Made by a program: the position numbers and the translations under genes. From positions 1 through 5,517 of the forward strand of contig DAOVJZ010000120.1 in NCBI GenBank assembly GCA_030632035.1: a DNA stretch of 5,517 nucleotides, given 5' to 3'. Within the stretch, counting starts at the first letter, position 1. Each line of letters begins with the position of its first letter. This document shows, in pieces, positions 1 to 5,173 of the stretch. A model generated the notes under the pieces. The model made no database searches, was not told where the DNA came from, and saw only the letters and a program-made list of their open reading frames with translations. Source of the stretch: Granulosicoccaceae bacterium (lineage in GTDB: Bacteria; Pseudomonadota; Gammaproteobacteria; DAOVJZ01).

Positions 1-2789
1 AGGGAAATTTGGCCAACCGTGAGCCTGAAATGCTCAAGCGTTGGGATGAAATGGAACTCTATAAAAAAATTCGTGAAGCCGGTAAGGGAAAAGAAAAATT
101 CATTCTTCATGATGGCCCTCCCTATGCCAACGGCGAGATTCATATTGGCCACGCTGTTAACAAGATCCTGAAAGATATTATTGTTAAGTCAAAAAACCTG
201 AGTGGTCTTGATGCTCCTTATGTTCCGGGTTGGGATTGTCATGGTTTGCCTATCGAGCTGAATGTTGAAAAGAAAATCGGCAAGGCCGGTGTTAAGGTTG
301 ATGCCTCGACTTTTCGTAAGGAATGTCGCAAGTATGCAGGCAAGCAGGTAGACAACCAGCGCAAGGATTTTATTCGTCTGGGTGTGTTAGGTGAATGGGA
401 AAATCCTTATCTCACGATGGATTACAAATTCGAAGCCAATATTGTCCGTGCATTGGGACGTATTGCATCCAGAGGACATTTGGATAAAGGGTTTAAACCC
501 GTACATTGGTGTACAGATTGCGGCTCAGCATTGGCCGAGGCCGAGGTTGAACACGAAGATCATACATCGCCTGCGATTGATGTGCGCTTCAGTGTGCTGG
601 ATGATGAAACGTTGTTGTCACGTTGTGAGCATGTGCCGGGGCATGATGGTAAGGGGCCCCTTTCGGTTGTTATCTGGACCACCACACCATGGACCTTACC
701 TGCCAATCAGGGTGTGGCAGTCAATCCTGGACTTGAATATGTTGTACTGCAATGCGAAATGGAACATGGGCCTGAGCGTTTGATCATAGCTGATGCTTTG
801 GTAAAAGATGTCGCTTTCCGTTATAGCCTCGAAGACTATCACGTTGTTGCCAATATCAGTGGCAAGGATCTGGAAGGACTGAAATTACAACAGCCATTTT
901 ATAAACGTGAAGTGCCTATCATCCTTGGTGATCATGTTACGACGGAGGCGGGTACCGGCTGTGTACATACTGCACCCGGTCATGGTCAGGATGATTATGT
1001 TGTTGGCGAACGTTATGGCCTGCCAGTGGACAATCCGGTTGATAACAATGGTGTATTCAAGAAAGGTACCGAGTTTTTTGAAGGCATGCATGTATTCAAG
1101 GCCAATGAGCATGTTATTGAAAAACTTAAGTCTGATGGCAAGCTGGTACACATAGCTAAATTAAATCACAGCTATCCACATTGCTGGCGTCACAAGACAC
1201 CAATTATTTTCCGTGCCACACCACAGTGGTTTGTGAGTATGGATAAAAAGGGTTTACGCAAAACTGCCATGGCCGAAATCAATAATGTGGAATGGATGCC
1301 AGACTGGGGTCAGGCACGTATTAAAGGCATGGTTGAGAATCGCCCTGACTGGTGTGTTTCCCGTCAACGTACATGGGGTGTACCGATTGCATTGTTTGTG
1401 CACAAGGATACGAGCGAATTGCATCCTGAGACACCACGCCTGGTTGAAGAAATTGCCAAACGTATTGAACAAAAAGGCATTGATGCGTGGTTTGAAATGG
1501 AAGCTGAAGAATTACTTGGCAGTGAAGCAGGGGACTACCTGAAAGTCACTGATACACTGGATGTCTGGTTTGACTCCGGTGTAACTCACATTGGCGTGCT
1601 GGAAGAACGTGACTATTTGCAGTTCCCGGCCGATCTATATCTGGAAGGCTCGGATCAACACCGTGGCTGGTTTCAGTCATCCTTACTGACATCAGTAGCG
1701 ATAAATGATGTTGCACCTTATCGCCAAGTGTTAACACATGGTTTCACGGTCGATGCCAAGGGACGCAAGATGTCCAAGTCCAAGGGCAATGTGGTCGCGC
1801 CACAAAAAATCATCAAGACACTGGGTGCTGACATTATACGACTCTGGGTTGCAGCAACTGATTACCGTAATGAAATGACTGTGTCAGATGAAATTCTGAA
1901 ACGGACTTCAGATTCCTACCGTCGTTTGCGTAATACTGCACGTTTTCTGCTTGCGAACCTGAATGGGTTTGAACCTGAACAACACTTGTTGGAACCCAAA
2001 GACATGTTGGCACTTGATCGCTGGATTGTTAAACATGCACAAGAGTTACAACAGGAAATTATTTCAGCCTATGATAAATATCAATTCCATCAGATTTATC
2101 AAAAGGCACATAATTTTTGCGCGGTTGAATTAGGTAGTTTTTATCTGGACATCATCAAGGACAGGCAATACACCACCAAGACAGACAGTCAGGCACGGCG
2201 TTCAGCACAGAGTGCAATGTATTATATTGTGCATGCACTTACACGTTGGCTGTCACCGATTTTAAGCTTTACCTCGGATGAGATCTGGCAAAATATTCCT
2301 GGTGAAAAGGCTGAATCTGTATTTTTATCGACATGGTATGAATTTCCGGTCTTCGTAGAAAATCAGGATGAAGTTATGGGGAATGAATTCTGGAACCAGA
2401 TACTGGAAGTGCGTGAAGTTGTGAGTAAGGAACTTGAACGTTTACGTGTGGCCGGTGAAATTGGTTCAGCACTGGATGCAGAAGTTGATTTGTATTGTGG
2501 TAGTGAACTATTGCAAAAGCTTCAAGAATTAGGCGATGAACTGCGTTTTGTATTGATTACTTCCTATGCACGCATTCATCCAGATACTGAAAAGGGTGAT
2601 GATGCTATGCACTTTACATTAACCAGTAATGATGAACTGTGGGTGGCGGTTGGTGCATCTGCACATGAAAAATGTGTGCGTTGCTGGCATCATCGTGAAG
2701 ATGTTGGAAACAATAACGAACATCCGGAACTGTGTGGGCGTTGTGTCGAGAACATCAGCGGTAGCGGTGAAATACGTCAGTACGCATGA
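1..2789 (+). CDS. ileS: Isoleucyl-tRNA synthetase, 5'-truncated by window edge
   Basis: Cytoplasmic class I enzyme that charges tRNA-Ile with isoleucine using ATP and hydrolyses mischarged Val-tRNA. Numbering from the codon at nt 9: HIGH nucleotide-binding motif at 45-48 (nt 141-152) and KMSKS loop at 587-591 (nt 1767-1781). The CP1 editing domain shows WTTTPWTLPAN from 223 and the HTAPGHG segment with H320 and D329, matching the editing His and Asp of E. coli IleRS. WFDSG is at 520-524. A C-terminal zinc finger has Cys889, 892, 909 and 912. The TTG at nt 9 is not the start: reading frame and homology continue to the window edge (Gly-Asn-Leu-Ala-Asn-Arg-Glu-Pro, like Gly-Asp-Leu-Ala-Lys-Arg-Glu-Pro in E. 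coli), so roughly 20 N-terminal residues lie outside. Otherwise full length and intact. The stop overlaps the lspA start (ATGA), implying translational coupling. Identification is from remembered E. coli sequence and motifs; very secure. Confidence 0.98.
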   Translation, partial: GNLANREPEMLKRWDEMELYKKIREAGKGKEKFILHDGPPYANGEIHIGHAVNKILKDIIVKSKNLSGLDAPYVPGWDCHGLPIELNVEKKIGKAGVKVDASTFRKECRKYAGKQVDNQRKDFIRLGVLGEWENPYLTMDYKFEANIVRALGRIASRGHLDKGFKPVHWCTDCGSALAEAEVEHEDHTSPAIDVRFSVLDDETLLSRCEHVPGHDGKGPLSVVIWTTTPWTLPANQGVAVNPGLEYVVLQCEMEHGPERLIIADALVKDVAFRYSLEDYHVVANISGKDLEGLKLQQPFYKREVPIILGDHVTTEAGTGCVHTAPGHGQDDYVVGERYGLPVDNPVDNNGVFKKGTEFFEGMHVFKANEHVIEKLKSDGKLVHIAKLNHSYPHCWRHKTPIIFRATPQWFVSMDKKGLRKTAMAEINNVEWMPDWGQARIKGMVENRPDWCVSRQRTWGVPIALFVHKDTSELHPETPRLVEEIAKRIEQKGIDAWFEMEAEELLGSEAGDYLKVTDTLDVWFDSGVTHIGVLEERDYLQFPADLYLEGSDQHRGWFQSSLLTSVAINDVAPYRQVLTHGFTVDAKGRKMSKSKGNVVAPQKIIKTLGADIIRLWVAATDYRNEMTVSDEILKRTSDSYRRLRNTARFLLANLNGFEPEQHLLEPKDMLALDRWIVKHAQELQQEIISAYDKYQFHQIYQKAHNFCAVELGSFYLDIIKDRQYTTKTDSQARRSAQSAMYYIVHALTRWLSPILSFTSDEIWQNIPGEKAESVFLSTWYEFPVFVENQDEVMGNEFWNQILEVREVVSKELERLRVAGEIGSALDAEVDLYCGSELLQKLQELGDELRFVLITSYARIHPDTEKGDDAMHFTLTSNDELWVAVGASAHEKCVRCWHHREDVGNNNEHPELCGRCVENISGSGEIRQYA

Positions 2790-3250
2790 TTAAATATTTA
2801 TGGATATCTGTACTGGTCATTGTGTTTGATCAGGCTACAAAACACATAGCCAGCAGCCAACTGGATTATGCCGTACCTGTTTCAGTTATACCGATGTTTA
2901 ATTTTATGCTTTTACATAATACCGGTGCCGCGTTCAGTTTTTTGAGCGATGCTGGCGGTTGGCAACGCTGGTTTTTTGTTGTGTTGGCATTGGCGATCAG
3001 TGTTGTGTTGTTTGTATGGCTATTGCGTCTCAAACCACATGAGAAATGGATTGCCTTGTCCCTTGCATTAATTCTGGGTGGTGCCCTTGGTAACGTTATT
3101 GATCGGTCGCTTTATGGTTATGTGATCGATTTTCTGGATGTCTATTACGACAGTTGGCACTGGCCGGCATTTAATATTGCCGATTCTGCGATTACTGTTG
3201 GGGCAGTTGTGTTGATTCTGGAAGGATTGTTTAAAAAGGAAGAGATATAA
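2786..3250 (+). CDS. lspA: Lipoprotein signal peptidase (signal peptidase II)
   Basis: Inner-membrane aspartyl protease that removes the signal peptide from diacylglyceryl-modified prolipoproteins, after Lgt and before Lnt. The product is 154 aa, slightly shorter than the 164-aa E. coli protein. Four hydrophobic segments are visible at about 4-24, 62-81, 88-104 and 132-149. Family blocks in order: Asp15 and Lys19 in the first helix, HNTGAAFSF at 44-52, GGWQRWFF at 57-64, GGALGNVIDR at 98-107, then the catalytic pair Asp115 (VIDF) and Asp133 (FNIAD). The Asp-Asp spacing of 18 is close to the 19 I recall for the P. aeruginosa dyad D124/D143. The ATG overlaps the ileS stop by four bases and has no strong Shine-Dalgarno, so translation probably depends on ribosomes finishing ileS. 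Directly after its TAA, at 3251, begins a G/C-run repeat that is not part of the normal operon. No sign of damage. Confidence 0.97.
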   Translation: MIKYLWISVLVIVFDQATKHIASSQLDYAVPVSVIPMFNFMLLHNTGAAFSFLSDAGGWQRWFFVVLALAISVVLFVWLLRLKPHEKWIALSLALILGGALGNVIDRSLYGYVIDFLDVYYDSWHWPAFNIADSAITVGAVVLILEGLFKKEEI

Positions 3251-3286
3251 CCCCCTCCCTAGCCCTCCCCCATAAAGGGGGAGGGG
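3251..3286 (+). repeat. Outer copy of G/C-run hairpin repeat (C-rich arm first)
   Basis: This copy starts at the base after the lspA stop codon. Bases 3263-3271 (CCCTCCCCC) pair perfectly with 3277-3285, a 9-bp stem with loop ATAAA. The C-runs at 3251-3255, 3257-3259, 3263-3265 and 3267-3271 give a four-run G-quadruplex motif on the minus strand with loops 1, 3 and 1. The stem-loop at 3263-3285 matches the one at 3736-3758 in 22 of 23 bases, in the same orientation. It resembles a REP-type palindrome. An intrinsic terminator is unlikely because AATAAATG-like sequence, not a T-run, follows. Confidence 0.85.
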
Positions 3287-3351
3287 ATAAATGAAACAAG
3301 CGGTTTTTTACAGGGGTGGGGATAAAACGAAATAATTCTCTATTTTTTATT
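3287..3351. other. AT-rich 65-bp spacer between inverted repeat copies
   Basis: This stretch separates the outer and inner inverted copies of the repeat. It contains no credible gene. GGGGATAAA occurs at 3318-3326 and also at 3283-3291 at the edge of the outer repeat, and G-runs at 3313-3321 look like a degenerate piece of the repeat arm. A candidate promoter lies inside it. It could be a remnant of an earlier insertion or the element's own control region. Confidence 0.5.
3307..3336 (+). promoter_or_regulatory. Candidate sigma70-type promoter for the nuclease gene
   Basis: TTTACA at 3307-3312 matches the -35 consensus in 5 of 6 bases. After an 18-bp spacer, AATAAT at 3331-3336 matches the -10 consensus in 5 of 6. 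Transcription would begin near 3343, upstream of the inner repeat, and place that repeat in the 5' leader of the mRNA. The region is AT-rich, so chance matches are likely. It could also feed fkpB and ispH, which the insertion has separated from the upstream operon genes. Confidence 0.35.
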
Positions 3352-3387
3352 CCCCCTCCCCTTGTGGGAGGGGGCTAGGGGGAGGGG
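3352..3387 (-). repeat. Inner inverted copy of the G/C-run hairpin repeat (5' of nuclease gene)
   Basis: Bases 3352-3360 (CCCCCTCCC) pair perfectly with 3366-3374, a 9-bp stem with loop CTTGT. G-runs at 3366-3368, 3370-3374, 3378-3382 and 3384-3387 form a four-run quadruplex motif on the + strand with loops 1, 3 and 1. It is the reverse complement arrangement of the copies at 3251 and 3719: both share a TAG-containing run-tail attached to a short hairpin. Its G-rich tail contains the ribosome binding site of the following gene. Confidence 0.85.
3381..3385 (+). promoter_or_regulatory. Ribosome binding site supplied by the repeat
   Basis: GGAGG lies 6 nt before the ATG at 3392, an ideal Shine-Dalgarno and spacing. 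It is the last part of the inner repeat. This decides the start: the in-frame TTG at 3362 falls inside the repeat loop and would encode only a repeat-derived peptide. Confidence 0.75.
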
Positions 3388-3391
3388 TGAA

Positions 3392-3748
3392 ATGGCAAAG
3401 GAATATGCCAGATACTTACGTAATAACCTTACAGATGCTGAACAATTCATATGGCAATACCTGCGTAAACGACAGTTATCTGGATACAAGTTTCGTAGAC
3501 AGCAAACAATAGGAAAATACATTGTTGACTTTGTATGTTTTGAGAGAAAATTGATTATAGAAATTGATGGTGGTCAGCATGCTGAACAGGTTGAATATGA
3601 TATACAACGCACAAAATGGTTAAATACACAGGGATTTAAAGTATTAAGATTTTGGAATAACGAAGTTTTCCAGGAGATTGATGCAGTTATTGAGAGGATT
3701 GCCAAGAATTTTAATGAACCCCCACCCCACCCCAACCCTCCCCTATAA
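3392..3748 (+). CDS. DUF559 (Vsr-like, PD-(D/E)XK-type) predicted endonuclease
   Basis: Product of 118 aa from the ATG. It matches the DUF559 family, predicted small nucleases related in fold to the Vsr mismatch endonuclease; substrate and role are not established to my knowledge. Family blocks: LTDAEQFIW at 13-21, KFRRQ at 33-37, IGKYIVDFVC at 40-49, LIIEIDGGQH at 54-63, D70 and R73, W76, GFKVLRFWNNEV at 81-92. Likely metal-binding or catalytic residues are Asp46, Glu57, Asp59 and possibly His63. The core ends around residue 109. Residues 110-118 (PPPHPNPPL) are encoded by the 3' repeat, which also provides the TAA. No signal peptide or membrane segment, so cytoplasmic. G+C is about 32% over 3421-3660 (hand count), well below neighbouring genes. 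It sits between lspA and fkpB, normally adjacent in this operon, so it is probably acquired. It appears intact. Family call is strong; a role in mobility is inference. Confidence 0.9.
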   Translation: MAKEYARYLRNNLTDAEQFIWQYLRKRQLSGYKFRRQQTIGKYIVDFVCFERKLIIEIDGGQHAEQVEYDIQRTKWLNTQGFKVLRFWNNEVFQEIDAVIERIAKNFNEPPPHPNPPL

Positions 3749-3759
3749 AGGGGGAGGGA
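3719..3759 (+). repeat. 3' copy of the G/C-run hairpin repeat, overlapping the nuclease gene end
   Basis: Stem 3736-3743 (CCCTCCCC) pairs with 3751-3758, extended by a T-G wobble (3744/3750) around loop ATAAA. C-runs at 3719-3723, 3725-3728, 3730-3733, 3736-3738 and 3740-3743 make a five-run quadruplex motif on the minus strand. Relative to the copy at 3352-3387 it is inverted, so the two flank the nuclease gene symmetrically with hairpins outermost. It begins exactly at codon 110 of the nuclease gene and contains its TAA at 3746-3748. No T-run follows, so terminator activity is doubtful. Confidence 0.85.
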
Positions 3760-3784
3760 GATGTTGAAAAGAGACTAAGTAATA

Positions 3785-4228
3785 ATGGAAGAAAAAAGCA
3801 TACAACCCGATAGTGAAGTCACTATGTATTTCACACTAAAACTGGAAGACGGCACTATTGCTGATGCAACAGAAAATGAAGAGACGATGTTGTTTGTGAT
3901 GGGTGATGGTTCTATGATCCCGGGTCTGGAACGTTCGTTGTATGGTTTGCATATCGGTGAAAAACAAAATGTACGTATTGGTCCGGAAGATGCCTTTGGT
4001 TTACGTGATCCGGAAAATATCAGGAAAATGAAAAGAGAAGAATTTCCGGCTGAAATGGCACTGGAACCGGGTGTGGTTATCGAATTTGATACTCCGGATG
4101 GTGAATCTATTGCCGGTATGATTACTGAAGTACAGACAGACAATGTCAGTGTGGATTTTAATCACCCGTTGGCCGGGCATGAAATCACATTTGATGTGGA
4201 AATTGTTGATATTAATCCAGCAGGCTAG
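3785..4228 (+). CDS. fkpB: FKBP-type peptidyl-prolyl cis-trans isomerase, SlpA/FkpB family
   Basis: Predicted cytoplasmic prolyl isomerase and chaperone of the SlyD/SlpA class, 147 aa against 149 in E. coli. The FKBP core is split by a flap (insert-in-flap) domain at roughly 73-120. Visible blocks: YFTLKLEDGT at 15-24, the GLE turn at 47-49 followed by GLHIGEK at 54-60, PEDAFG at 67-72, and VDFNHPLAG at 123-131 returning to the FKBP fold. There is no His-rich tail like that of SlyD, which supports SlpA/FkpB. No signal peptide. The start is fixed by an in-frame TAA at 3776-3778; the Shine-Dalgarno is weak (GAG at 3771-3773, 11 nt away). The gene normally follows lspA closely; here the repeat-nuclease cassette ends 25 bp upstream. 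ispH follows after 12 bp, in the same reading frame beyond the TAG. Confidence 0.95.
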   Translation: MEEKSIQPDSEVTMYFTLKLEDGTIADATENEETMLFVMGDGSMIPGLERSLYGLHIGEKQNVRIGPEDAFGLRDPENIRKMKREEFPAEMALEPGVVIEFDTPDGESIAGMITEVQTDNVSVDFNHPLAGHEITFDVEIVDINPAG

Positions 4229-4240
4229 TATTACTTTATT

Positions 4241-5173
4241 ATGAAAATCATTCTCGCCAATCCCCGTGGTTTTTGTGCCGGTGTTGATCGTGCTGTTGAA
4301 ATTGTCTCAAAGGCATTGGTGCAGTTTAACCCGCCCATCTATGTACGCCATGAAGTAGTACATAATAAATTTGTGGTCGATTGCCTGCGCAAGGAAGGAG
4401 CGGTCTTTGTTGAAGAGCTAAACGAGGTGCCGGACGATGCCACTGTTATTTTCAGTGCCCATGGTGTATCACAAGCGGTTCGCGATGAAGGGAACAAACG
4501 TGGATTAAATGTGCTGGATGCAACTTGTCCGTTGGTAACCAAAGTTCATATGGAAGTCATACGTCATGCCAAAGCCGGGCGTGAATGTATCTTGATTGGT
4601 CATGCTGGTCACCCGGAAGTAGAAGGTACGATGGGGCAATATAAAAATCCACAAGGCGATATATATCTGGTCGAGACACCGGATGATGTAGAAAAATTAA
4701 AAGTAAACAATCCCGATAACCTGGCCTTTGTAACCCAAACAACCTTATCAGTTGATGATACCAACGATGTCATGGCTACCTTAAGAAGGCTTTTTCCGAA
4801 TATTGTCGGTCCCAAAAAAGATGATATTTGCTATGCCACCCAAAACCGGCAGGATGCAGTCAAGTCACTGGCAAAAAAAAGCGATCTGGTACTGGTGGTG
4901 GGTTCACCCAACAGTTCCAACTCCAATCGTTTAAAGGAAGTCGCAGAAAGAGTAGGGGTCAGGGCTTACCTGATTGACGATGCTAATCACATTGAACAAG
5001 ACTGGTTGAAAAATGTGAACACCATCGGTATTACTGCTGGCGCTTCAGCACCGGAGATTCTGGTAAAAGAAGTAATTGAAAAATTAAAAGAATACGGTGC
5101 AGATGTTGCAGAGGAAGATGAAGGGCAACGTGAAAATGTAACTTTCACGTTGCCGAAAGTATTACAGGATTAG
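4241..5173 (+). CDS. ispH: 4-hydroxy-3-methylbut-2-enyl diphosphate reductase
   Basis: Last enzyme of the MEP (non-mevalonate) isoprenoid pathway: a cytoplasmic [4Fe-4S] enzyme reducing HMB-PP to isopentenyl and dimethylallyl diphosphate. Length 310 aa, E. coli 316. The cluster cysteines are all present: Cys12 in NPRGFCAGVDRA, Cys96 in DATCPLVTKVH and Cys197 in DDICYAT. Substrate residues known from E. coli occur at identical numbers: His41 (HEVVH), His74 (SAHG), His124 and Glu126 (GHPEVEGTMG), Thr167 (TQTTLSVDDT), Ser225-Asn227 (NSSNSNR) and Ser269 (TAGASAP). The ATG is supported by the standard family N-terminus and an in-frame stop just upstream (the fkpB TAG); no strong Shine-Dalgarno, so coupling to fkpB is likely. 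The last codons contain a perfect 12-bp inverted repeat (5124-5154), and the stop overlaps the convergent pilin gene by 4 bp. Previously called lytB. Very secure. Confidence 0.98.
   Translation: MKIILANPRGFCAGVDRAVEIVSKALVQFNPPIYVRHEVVHNKFVVDCLRKEGAVFVEELNEVPDDATVIFSAHGVSQAVRDEGNKRGLNVLDATCPLVTKVHMEVIRHAKAGRECILIGHAGHPEVEGTMGQYKNPQGDIYLVETPDDVEKLKVNNPDNLAFVTQTTLSVDDTNDVMATLRRLFPNIVGPKKDDICYATQNRQDAVKSLAKKSDLVLVVGSPNSSNSNRLKEVAERVGVRAYLIDDANHIEQDWLKNVNTIGITAGASAPEILVKEVIEKLKEYGADVAEEDEGQRENVTFTLPKVLQD
5124..5154. other. Perfect 12-bp inverted repeat within ispH 3' end; possible pilE 3'-end hairpin
   Basis: GGCAACGTGAAA at 5124-5135 is the exact reverse complement of 5143-5154, around a 7-nt loop (ATGTAAC). 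On the minus strand it starts 15 nt after the pilE stop codon, where a terminator or 3'-stabilising hairpin would be expected. The bases after it on that strand are pyrimidine-rich (CCTTCATCTTCCTCT) but not a proper T-run, so intrinsic termination would be weak. On the + strand it lies within codons for Gly-Gln-Arg-Glu-Asn-Val-Thr-Phe-Thr-Leu-Pro, and no T-run follows. A stable RNA hairpin would form in either transcript. Confidence 0.6.

Larger units (their letters stand above)
3251..3759 (+). mobile_element. Candidate compact element: DUF559 nuclease gene with flanking hairpin repeats
   Basis: Three copies of one G/C-run repeat and a DUF559 gene occupy exactly the gap between lspA and fkpB. 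The minimal symmetrical unit is 3352-3759: hairpin, run-tail, gene, run-tail, hairpin. The repeats supply the gene's Shine-Dalgarno at one end and its last codons and stop at the other, which suggests that gene and repeats travel together. The unit leaves every neighbouring gene intact. No transposase, integrase or insertion-sequence ends are visible. From memory, DUF559 genes in other genomes are often bordered by similar runs, which translate as Pro-His-Pro-Asn-Pro or Pro-Leu-Pro-Leu peptides. Mobility is unproven and the left boundary (3251 or 3352) is uncertain. Confidence 0.5.

Noticed and set aside
9..11. TTG as the start codon of ileS
   Set aside because: The frame is open to the window edge and upstream codons (Gly-Asn) continue the match to the E. 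coli protein; TTG is an internal Leu. The gene starts outside the window.
651..662. 12-bp palindrome AAGGGGCCCCTT in ileS
   Set aside because: It has no loop and no partner site and lies in ordinary coding sequence of the editing domain. Nothing suggests an operator.
3251..3286. Rho-independent terminator for the ileS-lspA transcript
   Set aside because: The stem is strong, but the bases after it are ATAAATGAAA without a T-run, and the structure is a copy of a repeat found twice more nearby.
3362..3391. TTG-initiated N-terminal extension of the nuclease
   Set aside because: It lies in the repeat hairpin and would encode a Gly/Arg-rich repeat peptide. The ATG at 3392 has an ideal Shine-Dalgarno and begins the family homology.
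3340..3522. Minus-strand 60-codon reading frame ending in a Pro-Leu-Pro-Leu-Ala-Pro-Ser-His-Lys-Gly-Arg-Gly peptide
   Set aside because: It is antisense to the nuclease gene and its tail is just the inner repeat translated. Such peptides are a common annotation artefact of this repeat type.
3775..4143. Ser/Ile-rich minus-strand reading frame opposite fkpB
   Set aside because: It is the antisense shadow of fkpB, whose product matches a known family along its full length; the low-complexity translation resembles no known protein.
4873..4880. Run of eight A residues in ispH as a programmed -1 frameshift site
   Set aside because: The phase (gcA AAA AAA) fits a slippery heptamer, but the IspH frame is full length and conserved, and the -1 frame gives only about 30 unrelated codons before a stop. 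Chance is more likely.
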